Shown here in pieces: positions 1 through 15,118 of a stretch of 64,000 nt of DNA. Each line of letters starts with the position of its first letter. The stretch's first letter is position 1. The notes under the pieces are model-generated. The model saw only the letters and a program-made list of their open reading frames with translations, did no database searches and was not told the DNA's origin. Origin of the DNA: Siphonodentalium dalli (taxonomy: Eukaryota > Mollusca > Scaphopoda > Gadilida > Siphonodentaliidae); contig CP136068.1 in assembly GCA_032622095.1 (NCBI GenBank), positions 152,795,151-152,859,150 of the forward strand, in the 5' to 3' direction. Made by a program: the position numbers and the translations under genes.

Positions 1-3000
1 CACCTGACATACACCTGATCCGAGATGTGGTTTGATGTGAGTTTATCTCACCTGATATACACCTGATCCGAGATGTGGTTTGATGTGACTTTACCTCACC
101 TGATCTGAGATGTGGTTTGATGTGAGTTTATCTCACCTGACATACACCTGACCCGTGATGTGGTTTGATGTGAGTTTATCTCACCTGACATACACCTGAC
201 CCGTGATGTGGTTTGATGTGAGTTTATCTCACCTGACATACACCTGACCCGTGATGTGGTTTGATGTGAGTTTATCTCACCTGACATACACCTGACCCGT
301 GATGTGGTTTGATGTGAGTTTATCTCACCTGACATACACCTGACCCGTGATGTGGTTTGATGTGAGTTTACCTCACCTGATCTGAGATGTGGTTTGATGT
401 GAGTTTACCTCACCTGATCTGAGATGTGGTTTGATGTGAGTTTATCTCACCTGACATACACCTGACCCGTGATGTGGTTTGATGTGAGTTTATCTCACCT
501 GACATACACCTGACCCGTGATGTGGTTTGATGTGAGTTTATCTCACCTGACATACACCTGACCCGTGATGTGGTTTGATGTGAGTTTATCTCACCTGACA
601 TACACCTGACCCGTGATGTGGTTTGATGTGAGTTTATCTCACCTGACATACACCTGATCCGTGATGTGGTTTGATGTGAGTTTACCTCACCTTACATACA
701 CCTGATCCGTGATGTGGTTTGACGTGAGTTTATCTTACCTGACATACACCTGATCCGTGATGTGGTTTGACGTGAATTTATCTCACCTGATATACACCTG
801 ATCGGAGATGTGGTTTGATGTGAGTTTATCTCTCCTTACATACACCTGATCCGTGATGTGGTTTGACGTGAGTTTATCTCACCTGACAGACACCTGATCC
901 GAGATGTGGTTTGACATGAGTTTATCTCACCTGACATACACCTGATCCGAGATGTGGTTTGACATGAGTTTATCTCACATGACATACACCTGATCTGAGA
1001 TGTGGTTTGATGTGAGTTTATCTCACCTGACATACACCTGGTCCGAGATGTGGTTTGACGTGGGTTTATCTCACCTGACATACAAATGATCCGAGATGTG
1101 GTTTGACGTGTGTTTATCTCACCTGACATACACCTGATCCGTGATGTGGTTTGACGTGAGTTTATCTCACTTGACATACACCTGATCTGAGATGTTGTTT
1201 GATGTGAGTTTTTCTCACCTGACATACACCTGATCCGTGATGTGGTTTGATGTGAGTTTATCTCACCTTACATACACCTGGTCGGAGATGTGGTTTGATG
1301 TGAGTTTATCTCACCTTACAGACACCTGATCCGAGATGTGGTTTGACATGAGTTTATCTCACTTGACATACACCTGATCCGAGATGTTGTTTGACGTGAG
1401 TTTATCTCACCTGACATACACCTGATCCGAGATGTGGTTTGACATGAGTTTATCTCACCTGACATACACCTGATCCGAGATGTGGTTTGATGTGAGTTTA
1501 TCTCACCTTACAGACACCTGATCCGAGATGTGGTTTGACATGAGTTTTTCTCACCTGACATACACCTGATCCGAGATGTGGTTTGACATGAGTTTATCTC
1601 ACCTGACATACACCTGATCCGAGATGTGGTTTGACATGAGTTTATCTCACCTGACATACACCTGATCCGAGATGTGGTTTGACATGAGTTTATCTCACCT
1701 GACATACACCTGATCTGAGATGTGGTTTGACGTGAGTTTATCTCACCTTACAGACACCTGATCCGAGATGTGGTTTGACATGAGTTTATCTCACTTGACA
1801 TACACCTGATCCGAGATGTGGTTTGACGTGAGTTTATCTCACCTGACATACACCTGATCCGAGATGTGGTTTGACGTGAGTTTATCTCACCTTACAGACA
1901 CCTGATCCGTGATGTGGTTTGACGTGAGTTTATCTCACCTGACATACACCTGATCCGTGATGTGGTTTGATGTGAGTTTATCTCACCTGACATACACCTG
2001 ACCCGAGATGTGGTTTGACGTGAGTTTATCTCACCTGACATACACCTGATCCGTGATGTGGTTTGACGTGAGTTTATCTCACCTGACATACACCTGATCC
2101 GAGATGTGGTTTGACGTGAGTTTATCTCACCTGACATACACCTGATCCGAGATGTGGTTTGACATGAGTTTATCTCACCTGACATACACCTGATCTGAGA
2201 TGTGGTTTGACATGAGTTTACCTCACCTGACATACACCTGATCCGTGATGTGGTCTGACGTGGGTTTATCTCACCTGACATACACCTGATCCGTGATGTG
2301 GTTTGATGTGAGTTTATCTCACCTGACATACACCTGACCCGAGATGTGGTTTGACGTGAGTTTATCTCACCTGACATACACCTGATCCGTGATGTGGTTT
2401 GATGTGAGTTTATCTCACCTGACATACACCTGACCCGAGATGTGGTTTGACGTGAGTTTATCTCACCTGACATACACCTGATCTGAGATGTGGTTTGACG
2501 TGGGTTTATCTCACCTGACATACACCTGATCCGAGATGTGGTCTGACGTGGGTTTATCTCACCTGACATACAACTGATCTGTGATGTGGTTTGATGTGAG
2601 TTTATCTCACCTGACATACACCTGATCCGTGATGTGGTTTGATGTGAGTTTATCTCACCTGACATACACCTGACCCGAGATGTGGTTTGACGTGAGTTTA
2701 TCTCACCTGACATACACCTGATCCGAGATGTGGTTTGACGTGGGTTTATCTCACCTGACATACACCTGATCTGTGATGTGGTTTGACGTGGGTTTATCTC
2801 ACCTGACATACACCTGATCCAAGATGTGGTCTGACGTGGGTTTATCTCACCTGACATACAACTGATCTGTGATGTGGTTTGACGTGGGTTTATCTCACCT
2901 GACATACACCTGATCCGAGATGTGGTTTGACGTGGGTTTATCTCACCTGACATACACCTGATCTGTGATGTGGTTTGATGTGAGTTTATCTCACCTGACA

Positions 3001-4440
3001 TACACCTGATCCGAGATGTGGTTTGATGTGAATTTATCTCACCTGACATACACCTGATCCGAGATGTGGTCTGACGTGGGTTTATCTCACCTGACATACA
3101 CCTGATCTGTGATGTGGTTTGACGTGGGTTTATCTCACCTGACATACACCTGATCCGAGATGTGGTTTGACGTGGGTTTATTTCACCTGACATACACGTG
3201 ATCCGAGATGTGGTCTGACGTGGGTTTATCTCACCTGACATACACCTGATCCGAGATGTGGTTTGATGTGAGTTTATCTCACCTAACATACACCTGATCC
3301 GAGATGTGGTCTGACGTGGGTTTATCTCACCTGACATACACCTGATCCGAGATGTGGTCTGACGTGGGTTTATCTCACCTGACATACACCTGATCCGTGA
3401 TGTGGTTTGACGTGGGTTTATCTCACCTGACATACACCTGATCAGAGATGTGGTTTGACGTGGGTTTATCTCACCTGACAAACACCTGATCCGAGATGTG
3501 GTCTGACGTGGGTTTATCTCACCTGACATACACCTGATCCGAGATGTGGTTTGATGTGAGTTTATCTCACCTGACATACACCTGATCCGAGATGTGGTCT
3601 GACGTGGGTTTATCTCACCTGACATACACCTGATCCGAGATGTGGTCTGACGTGGGTTTATCTCACCTGACATACACCTGATCCGAGATGTGGTCTGACG
3701 TGGGTTTATCTCACCTGACATACACCTGATCCGAGATGTGGTTTGATGTGAGTTTATCTCACCTGACATACACCTGATCCGAGATGTGGTTTGACGTGAG
3801 TTTATCTCACCTGACATACACCTGATCCGTGATGTGGTTTGATGTGAGTTTATCTCACCTGACATACACCTGATCCGTTATGTGGTTTGACATGAGTTTA
3901 CCTCACCTGACATACACCTGATCCGTGATGTGGTTTGACGTGAGTTTATCGCACCTTACATACACCTGATCTGAGATGTGGTTTGACGTGAGTTTATCTC
4001 ACCTTATATACACCTGATCCGTAATGTGGTTTGATGTGAGTTTATCTCACCTGACATACACCTGATACGAGATGTGGTTTGATGTGAGTTTATCTCACCT
4101 GACATACACCTGATCCGAGATGTGGTTTGATGTGAGTTTATCTCACCTTATATACACCTGATCCGAGATGTGGTTTGACATGAGTTTATCTCACCTGACA
4201 TACACCTGATACGAGATGTGGTTTGACATGAGTTTATCTCACCTGACATACACCTGATCCGTGATGTGGTCTGACGTGGGTTTATCTCACCTGACATACA
4301 CCTGATCTGTGATGTGGTTTGACGTGGGTTTATCTCACCTGACATACACCTGATCCGAGATGTGGTTTGACGTGGGTTTATCTCACCTGACATACACCTG
4401 ATCTGTGATGTGGTTTGATGTGAGTTTATCTCACCTGACA

Positions 4441-5780
4441 TACACCTGATCCGAGATGTGGTTTGATGTGAGTTTATCTCACCTTACATACACCTGATCC
4501 GAGATGTGGTTTGATGTGAGTTTATCTCACCTTACATACACCTGATCCGAGATGTGGTTTGACGTGAGTTTATCTCACCTGACATACACCTGATCCGTGA
4601 TGTGGTTTGATGTGAGTTTATCTCACCTGACATACACCTGATCCGTGATGTGGTTTGATGTGAGTTTATCTCACCTTATATACACCTGATCCGAGATGTG
4701 GTTTGACGTGAGTTTATCTCACCTGACATACACCTGATCCGAGATGTGGTTTGATGTGAGTTTATCTCACCTGACATACACCTGATCCGAGATGTGGTTT
4801 GATGTGAGTTTATCTCACCTGACATACACCTGATCGGAGATGTGGTTTGACATGAGTTTATCTCACCTGACATACACCTGATCCGAGATGTGGTTTGATG
4901 TGAGTTTATCTCACCTGACATACACCTGATCCGAGATGTGGTTTGATGTGAGTTTATCTCACCTGACATACACCTGATCCGAGATGTGGTTTGATGTGAG
5001 TTTATCTCACCTGATCCGAGATGTGGTTTGATGTGAGTTTATCTCACCTGACATACACCTGATCCGAGATGTGGTTTGACGTGAGTTATCTCACCTGACA
5101 TACACCTGATCCGTGATGTGGTTTGATGTGAGTTTATCTCACCTGACATACACCTGATCCAAGATGTGGTTTGACGTGAGTTTATCTCACCTGACATACA
5201 CCTGATCCGTGATGTGGTTTGATGTGAGTTTATCTCACCTGACATACACCTGATCCGAGATGTGGTTTGATGTGAGTTTATCTCACCTGACATACACCTG
5301 ATCCGTGATGTGGTTTGATGTGAGTTTATCTCACCTGACATACAGCTGATCCGAGATGTGGTTTGACGTGAGTTTATCTCACCTGACATACACCTGATCC
5401 GTGATGTGGTTTGACATGAGTTTATCTCACCTGACATACACCTGATCTGAGATGTGGTTTGATGTGAGTTTATCTCACCTGATATACACCTGATCCGAGA
5501 TGTGGTTTGACATGAGTTTATCTCACCTGACATACACCTGATCTGAGATGTGGTTTGATGTGAGTTTATCTCACCTGATATACACCTGATCCGAGATGTG
5601 GTTTGACATGAGTTTATCTCACCTGACATACACCTGATCCGAGATGTGGTTTGACGTGAGTTTATCTCACCTGACATACACCTGATCCGAGATGTGGTTT
5701 GATGTGAGTTTATCTCACCTGACATACACCTGATCCGAGATGTGGTTTGACATGAGTTTATCTCACCTGACATACAAATG
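4441..5780. repeat. Satellite duplication matching 6913-8260
   Basis: The order of variant units here is repeated about 2472 bp downstream, including a TATATACACC unit, a GATCGGAGATG unit and a 37-bp unit. The left copy carries a single-base deletion (GTGAGTTATC near 5080) that is absent on the right. This older or smaller duplication overlaps the 4.3-kb one, so the array has grown by several nested events. Confidence 0.8.
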
Positions 5781-7339
5781 ATCCGAGATGTGGTTTGACG
5801 TGAGTTTATCTCACCTGACATACACCTGATCCGAGATGTGGTTTGACATAGTTTATCTCACCTGACATACACCTGATCCGAGATGTGGTTTGACGTGAGT
5901 TTATCTCACCTGACATACACCTGATCCGAGATGTGGTTTGATGTGAGTTTATCTCACCTGAGATACACCTGATCCGAGATGTGGTTTGACATGAGTTTAT
6001 CTCACCTGACATACACCTGATCCGAGATGTGGTTTGACGTGAGTTTATCTCACCTGACATACACCTGATCCGAGATGTGGTTTGACATGAGTTTATCTCA
6101 CCTGACATACACCTGATCCGAGATGTGGTTTGACGTGAGTTTATCTCACCTGACATACACCTGATCCGAGATGTGGTTTGACGTGAGTTTATCTCACCTT
6201 ATATACACCTGATCCGAGATGTGGTTTGACGTGAGTTTATCTCACCTGACATACACCTGATCCGTGATGTGGTTTGACGTGAGTTTATCTCACTTGACAT
6301 ACACCTGATCCGAGATGTGGTTTGACATGAGTTTATCTCACCTGATATACACCTGATCCGAGCTGTGGTTTGATGTGAGTTTATCTCACCTGATCCGAGA
6401 TGTGGTTTGACATGAGTTTATCTCACCTTATATACGCCTGATCCGAGATGTGGTTTGACATGAGTTTATCTCACCTGACATACACCTGATCCGAGATGTG
6501 GTTTGACATGAGTTTATCTCACCTGATATACACCTGATCCGAGATGTGGTTTGATGTGAGTTTATCTCACCTGACATACACCTGATCCGTGATGTGGTCT
6601 GACGTGGGTTTATCTCACCTGACATACACCTGATCTGTGATGTGGTTTGACGTGGGTTTATCTCACCTGACATACACCTGATCTGTGATGTGGTTTGACG
6701 TGGGTTTATCTCACCTGACATACACCTGATCCGAGATGTGGTCTGACGTGGGTTTATCTCACCTGACATACACCTGATCTGTGATGTGGTTTGACGTGGG
6801 TTTATCTCACCTGACATACACCTGATCCGAGATGTGGTTTGACGTGGGTTTATCTCACCTGACATACACCTGATCTGTGATGTGGTTTGATGTGAGTTTA
6901 TCTCACCTGACATACACCTGATCCGAGATGTGGTTTGATGTGAGTTTATCTCACCTTACATACACCTGATCCGAGATGTGGTTTGATGTGAGTTTATCTC
7001 ACCTTACATACACCTGATCCGAGATGTGGTTTGACGTGAGTTTATCTCACCTGACATACACCTGATCCGTGATGTGGTTTGATGTGAGTTTATCTCACCT
7101 GACATACACCTGATCCGTGATGTGGTTTGATGTGAGTTTATCTCACCTTATATACACCTGATCCGAGATGTGGTTTGACGTGAGTTTATCTCACCTGACA
7201 TACACCTGATCCGAGATGTGGTTTGATGTGAGTTTATCTCACCTGACATACACCTGATCCGAGATGTGGTTTGATGTGAGTTTATCTGACCTGACATACA
7301 CCTGATCGGAGATGTGGTTTGACATGAGTTTATCTCACC

Positions 7340-10300
7340 TGACATACACCTGATCCGAGATGTGGTTTGATGTGAGTTTATCTCACCTGACATACACCTG
7401 ATCCGAGATGTGGTTTGATGTGAGTTTATCTCACCTGACATACACCTGATCCGAGATGTGGTTTGATGTGAGTTTATCTCACCTGATCCGAGATGTGGTT
7501 TGATGTGAGTTTATCTCACCTGACATACACCTGATCCGAGATGTGGTTTGACGTGAGTTTATCTCACCTGACATACACCTGATCCGTGATGTGGTTTGAT
7601 GTGAGTTTATCTCACCTGACATACACCTGATCCAAGATGTGGTTTGACGTGAGTTTATCTCACCTGACATACACCTGATCCGTGATGTGGTTTGATGTGA
7701 GTTTATCTCACCTGACATACACCTGATCCGAGATGTGGTTTGATGTGAGTTTATCTCACCTGACATACACCTGATCCGTGATGTGGTTTGATGTGAGTTT
7801 ATCTCACCTGACATACAGCTGATCCGAGATGTGGTTTGACGTGAGTTTATCTCACCTGACATACACCTGATCCGTGATGTGGTTTGACATGAGTTTATCT
7901 CACCTGACATACACCTGATCTGAGATGTGGTTTGATGTGAGTTTATCTCACCTGATATACACCTGATCCGAGATGTGGTTTGACATGAGTTTATCTCACC
8001 TGACATACACCTGATCTGAGATGTGGTTTGATGTGAGTTTATCTCACCTGATATACACCTGATCCGAGATGTGGTTTGACATGAGTTTATCTCACCTGAC
8101 ATAGACCTGATCTGAGATGTGGTTTGATGTGAGTTTATCTCACCTGACATACACCTGATCCGTGATGTGGTTTGATGTGAGTTTATCTCACCTGACATAC
8201 ACCTGATCCGTGATGTGGTTTGACGTGAGTTTATCTCACCTGACATACACCTGATCCGAGATGTGGTTTGATGTGAGTTTATCTCACCTGACATACACCT
8301 GATCCGAGATGTGGTTTGACATTAGTTTATCTCACCTGACATACAAATGATCCGAGATGTGGTTTGACGTGAGTTTATCTCACCTGACATACACCTGATC
8401 CGAGATGTGGTTTGACATGAGTTTATCTCACCTGACATACACCTGATCCGAGATGTGGTTTGACGTGAGTTTATCTCACCTGACATACACCTGATCCGAG
8501 ATGTGGTTTGACGTGAGTTTATCTCACCTGACATACACCTGATCCGAGATGTGGTTTGATGTGAGTTTATCTCACCTGAGATACACCTGATCCGAGATGT
8601 GGTTTGACATGAGTTTATCTCACCTGACATACACCTGATCCGAGATGTGGTTTGACGTGAGTTTATCTCACCTGACATACACCTGATCCGAGATGTGGTT
8701 TGACATGAGTTTATCTCACCTGACATACACCTGATCCGAGATGTGGTTTGACGTGAGTTTATCTCACCTGACATACACCTGATCCGAGATGTGGTTTGAC
8801 GTGAGTTTATCTCACCTTATATACACCTTAACCGAGATGTGGTTTGAGTGAGTTTATCTCACCTGACATACACATGATCCGTGATGTGGTTTGACGTGAG
8901 TTTATCTCACTTGACATACACCTGATCCGAGATGTGGTTTGACATGAGTTTATCTCACCTGATATACACCTGATCCGAGATGTGGTTTGATGTGAGTTTA
9001 TCTCACCTGATCCGAGATGTGGTTTGACATGAGTTTATCTCACCTTATATATGCCTGATCCGAGATGTGGTTTGACATGAGTTTATCTCACCTGACATAC
9101 ACCTGATCCGAGATGTGGTTTGACATGAGTTTATCTCACCTGATATACACCTGATCCGAGATGTGGTTTGATGTGAGTTTATCTCACCTGATCCGAGATG
9201 TGGTTTGATGTGAGTTTATCTCACCTGACATACACCTGATCCGAGATGTGGTTTGATGTGAGTTTATCTCACCTGACATACACCTGATCCGAGATGTGGT
9301 TTGACATGAGTTTATCTCACCTGATATACATCTGATCCGAGATGTGGTTTGACATGAGTTTATCTCACCTGATATACACCTGATCCGAGATGTGGTTTGA
9401 TGTGAGTTTATCTCACCTGATATACACCTGATCGGAGATGTGGTTTGACATGAGTTTATCTCACCTGACATACACCTGATCCGTGATGTGGTTTGACATG
9501 AGTTTATCTCACCTGATATACACCTGATCCGAGATGTGGTTTGACGTGAGTTTATCTCACCTGACATACAGCTGATCCGAGATGTGGTTTGATGTGAGTT
9601 TATCTCACCTGACATACACCTGATCCGAGTTGTGGTTTGACGTGAGTTTATCTCACCTGACATACACCTGATCCGAGATGTGGTTTGATGTGAGTTTACC
9701 TCACCTGACATACACCTGATCCGAGATGTGGTTTGACGTGAGTTTACCTCACCTTACATACACCTGATCCGTGATGTGGTTTGACGTGAGTTTATCTCAC
9801 CTGACATACACCTGATCCGAGATGTGGTTTGATGTGAGTTTACCTCACCTGATCTGAGATGTGGTTTGATGTGAGTTTACCTCACCTGACATACACCTGA
9901 TCCGAGATGTGGTTTGATGTGAGTTTATCTCACCTGATATACACCTGATCCGAGATGTGGTTTGATGTGAGTTTACCTCACCTGATCTGAGATGTGGTTT
10001 GATGTGAGTTTATCTCACCTGACATACACCTGACCCGTGATGTGGTTTGATGTGAGTTTATCTCACCTGACATACACCTGACCTGTGATGTGGTTTGATG
10101 TGAGTTTATCTCACCTGACATACACCTGACCCGTGATGTGGTTTGATGTGAGTTTATCTCACCTGACATACACCTGATCCGTGATGTGGTTTGATGTGAG
10201 TTTACCTCACCTTACATACACCTGATCCGTGATGTGGTTTGACGTGAGTTTATCTCACCTGACATACACCTGATCCGTGATGTGGTTTGACGTGAGTTTA

Positions 10301-10805
10301 TCTCACCTGATATACACCTGATCGGAGATGTGGTTTGATGTGAGTTTATCTCTCCTTACATACACCTGATCCGTGATGTGGTTTGACGTGAGTTTATCTC
10401 ACCTGACATACACCTGATCCGTGATGTGGTTTGACGTGAGTTTATCTCACCTGACAGACACCTGATCCGAGATGTGGTTTGACATGAGTTTATCTCACCT
10501 GACATACACCTGATCCGAGATGTGGTTTTGACATGAGTTTATCTCACCTGACATACACCTGATCTGAGATGTGGTTTGATGTGAGTTTATCTCACCTGAC
10601 ATACACCTGGTCCGAGATGTGGTTTGACGTGGGTTTATCCCACCTGACATACACCTGATCCGAGATGTGGTTTGACGTGGGTTTATCTCACCTGACATAC
10701 ACCTGATCCGTGATGTGGTTTGACGTGAGTTTATCTCACTTGACATACACCTGATCTGAGATGTGGTTTGATGTGAGTTTATCTCACCTGACATACACCT
10801 GATCC
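7340..10805. repeat. Satellite segmental duplication, copy 1
   Basis: This stretch of variant 48-bp units repeats almost unchanged at about 11700-15118, including rare private variants such as TACAAATGATCC, TACAGCTGATCC, a CATTAGTTTA unit and short 37-bp units in the same order. The offset is 4361 bp up to about 8.5 kb and 4313 bp after that, so one copy differs by exactly one 48-bp unit. The conserved order of rare variants shows a recent multi-kilobase duplication within the array. Confidence 0.9.
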
Positions 10806-11699
10806 GTGATGTGGTTTGATGTGAGTTTATCTCACCTTACATACACCTGATCGGAGATGTGGTTTGATGTGAGTTTATCTCACCTTACAGACACCTGATC
10901 CGAGATTTGGTTTGACATGAATTTATCTCACTTGACATACACCTGATCCGAGATGTTGTTTGACGTGAGTTTATCTCACCTGACATACACCTGATCCGAG
11001 ATGTGGTTTGACATGAGTTTATCTCACCTGACATACACCTGATCTGTGATGTGGTTTGACGTGGGTTTATCTCACCTGACATACACCTGATCTGTGATGT
11101 GGTTTGACGTGGGTTTATCTCACCTGACATACACCTGATCCGAGATGTGGTCTGACGTGGGTTTATCTCACCTGACATACAACTGATCTGTGATGTGGTT
11201 TGACGTGGGTTTATCTCACCTGACATACACCTGATCCGAGATGTGGTTTGACGTGGGTTTATCTCACCTGACATACACCTGATCTGTGATGTGGTTTGAT
11301 GTGAGTTTATCTCACCTGACATACACCTGATCCGAGATGTGGTCTGACGTGGGTTTATCTCACCTGAGATACACCTGATCCGTGATGTGGTTTGACGTGG
11401 GTTTATCTCACCTGACATACACCTGATCAGAGATGTGGTTTGACGTGGGTTTATCTCACCTGACATACACCTGATCCGAGATGTGGTCTGACGTGGGTTT
11501 ATCTCACCTGACATACACCTGATCCGAGATGTGGTTTGATGTGAGTTTATCTCACCTGACATACACCTGATCCGAGATGTGGTCTGACGTGGGTTTATCT
11601 CACCTGACATACACCTGATCCGAGATGTGGTCTGACGTGGGTTTATCTCACCTGACATACACCTGATCCGAGATGTGGTCTGACGTGGGTTTATCTCAC

Positions 11700-14600
11700 C
11701 TGACATACACCTGATCCGAGATGTGGTTTGATGTGAGTTTATCTCACCTGACATACACCTGATCCGAGATGTGGTTTGATGTGAGTTTATCTCACCTGAC
11801 ATACACCTGATCCGAGATGTGGTTTGATGTGAGTTTATCTCACCTGATCCGAGATGTGGTTTGATGTGAGTTTATCTCACCTGACATACACCTGATCCGA
11901 GATGTGGTTTGACGTGAGTTTATCTCACCTGACATACACCTGATCCGTGATGTGGTTTGATGTGAGTTTATCTCACCTGACATACACCTGATCCAAGATG
12001 TGGTTTGACGTGAGTTTATCTCACCTGACATACACCTGATCCGTGATGTGGTTTGATGTGAGTTTATCTCACCTGACATACACCTGATCCGAGATGTGGT
12101 TTGATGTGAGTTTATCTCACCTGACATACACCTGATCCGTGATGTGGTTTGATGTGAGTTTATCTCACCTGACATACAGCTGATCCGAGATGTGGTTTGA
12201 CGTGAGTTTATCTCACCTGACATACACCTGATCCGTGATGTGGTTTGACATGAGTTTATCTCACCTGACATACACCTGATCTGAGATGTGGTTTGATGTG
12301 AGTTTATCTCACCTGATATACACCTGATCCGAGATGTGGTTTGACATGAGTTTATCTCACCTGACATACACCTGATCTGAGATGTGGTTTGATGTGAGTT
12401 TATCTCACCTGATATACACCTGATCCGAGATGTGGTTTGACATGAGTTTATCTCACCTGACATAGACCTGATCTGAGATGTGGTTTGATGTGAGTTTATC
12501 TCACCTGACATACACCTGATCCGTGATGTGGTTTGATGTGAGTTTATCTCACCTGACATACACCTGATCCGTGATGTGGTTTGACGTGAGTTTATCTCAC
12601 CTGACATACACCTGATCCGAGATGTGGTTTGATGTGAGTTTATCTCACCTGACATACACCTGATCCGAGATGTGGTTTGACATTAGTTTATCTCACCTGA
12701 CATACAAATGATCCGAGATGTGGTTTGACGTGAGTTTATCTCACCTGACATACACCTGATCCGAGATGTGGTTTGACATGAGTTTATCTCACCTGACATA
12801 CACCTGATCCGAGATGTGGTTTGACGTGAGTTTATCTCACCTGACATACACCTGATCCGAGATGTGGTTTGATGTGAGTTTATCTCACCTGAGATACACC
12901 TGATCCGAGATGTGGTTTGACATGAGTTTATCTCACCTGACATACACCTGATCCGAGATGTGGTTTGACGTGAGTTTATCTCACCTGACATACACCTGAT
13001 CCGAGATGTGGTTTGACATGAGTTTATCTCACCTGACATACACCTGATCCGAGATGTGGTTTGACGTGAGTTTATCTCACCTGACATACACCTGATCCGA
13101 GATGTGGTTTGACGTGAGTTTATCTCACCTTATATACACCTTAACCGAGATGTGGTTTGAGTGAGTTTATCTCACCTGACATACACATGATCCGTGATGT
13201 GGTTTGACGTGAGTTTATCTCACTTGACATACACCTGATCCGAGATGTGGTTTGACATGAGTTTATCTCACCTGATATACACCTGATCCGAGATGTGGTT
13301 TGATGTGAGTTTATCTCACCTGATCCGAGATGTGGTTTGACATGAGTTTATCTCACCTTATATATGCCTGATCCGAGATGTGGTTTGACATGAGTTTATC
13401 TCACCTGACATACACCTGATCCGAGATGTGGTTTGACATGAGTTTATCTCACCTGATATACACCTGATCCGAGATGTGGTTTGATGTGAGTTTATCTCAC
13501 CTGATCCGAGATGTGGTTTGATGTGAGTTTATCTCACCTGACATACACCTGATCCGAGATGTGGTTTGATGTGAGTTTATCTCACCTGACATACACCTGA
13601 TCCGAGATGTGGTTTGACATGAGTTTATCTCACCTGATATACATCTGATCCGAGATGTGGTTTGACATGAGTTTATCTCACCTGATATACACCTGATCCG
13701 AGATGTGGTTTGATGTGAGTTTATCTCACCTGATATACACCTGATCGGAGATGTGGTTTGACATGAGTTTATCTCACCTGACATACACCTGATCCGTGAT
13801 GTGGTTTGACATGAGTTTATCTCACCTGATATACACCTGATCCGAGATGTGGTTTGACGTGAGTTTATCTCACCTGACATACAGCTGATCCGAGATGTGG
13901 TTTGATGTGAGTTTATCTCACCTGACATACACCTGATCCGAGTTGTGGTTTGACGTGAGTTTATCTCACCTGACATACACCTGATCCGAGATGTGGTTTG
14001 ATGTGAGTTTACCTCACCTGACATACACCTGATCCGAGATGTGGTTTGACGTGAGTTTACCTCACCTTACATACACCTGATCCGTGATGTGGTTTGACGT
14101 GAGTTTATCTCACCTGACATACACCTGATCCGAGATGTGGTTTGATGTGAGTTTACCTCACCTGATCTGAGATGTGGTTTGATGTGAGTTTACCTCACCT
14201 GACATACACCTGATCCGAGATGTGGTTTGATGTGAGTTTATCTCACCTGATATACACCTGATCCGAGATGTGGTTTGATGTGAGTTTACCTCACCTGATC
14301 TGAGATGTGGTTTGATGTGAGTTTATCTCACCTGACATACACCTGACCCGTGATGTGGTTTGATGTGAGTTTATCTCACCTGACATACACCTGACCTGTG
14401 ATGTGGTTTGATGTGAGTTTATCTCACCTGACATACACCTGACCCGTGATGTGGTTTGATGTGAGTTTATCTCACCTGACATACACCTGATCCGTGATGT
14501 GGTTTGATGTGAGTTTACCTCACCTTACATACACCTGATCCGTGATGTGGTTTGACGTGAGTTTATCTCACCTGACATACACCTGATCCGTGATGTGGTT

Positions 14601-15118
14601 TGACGTGAGTTTATCTCACCTGATATACACCTGATCGGAGATGTGGTTTGATGTGAGTTTATCTCTCCTTACATACACCTGATCCGTGATGTGGTTTGAC
14701 GTGAGTTTATCTCACCTGACATACACCTGATCCGTGATGTGGTTTGACGTGAGTTTATCTCACCTGACAGACACCTGATCCGAGATGTGGTTTGACATGA
14801 GTTTATCTCACCTGACATACACCTGATCCGAGATGTGGTTTGACATGAGTTTATCTCACCTGACATACACCTGATCTGAGATGTGGTTTGATGTGAGTTT
14901 ATCTCACCTGACATACACCTGGTCCGAGATGTGGTTTGACGTGGGTTTATCCCACCTGACATACACCTGATCCGAGATGTGGTTTGACGTGGGTTTATCT
15001 CACCTGACATACACCTGATCCGTGATGTGGTTTGACGTGAGTTTATCTCACTTGACATACACCTGATCTGAGATGTGGTTTGATGTGAGTTTATCTCACC
15101 TGACATACACCTGATCCG
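11700..15118. repeat. Satellite segmental duplication, copy 2
   Basis: Second copy of the block at about 7340-10805, shorter by one 48-bp unit near 12.9 kb. The flanks differ from copy 1, so the duplication has definable edges inside the array. A further shared segment of about 450 bp (about 11.3-11.75 kb and 15.15-15.62 kb) follows the same variant order. Confidence 0.88.
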
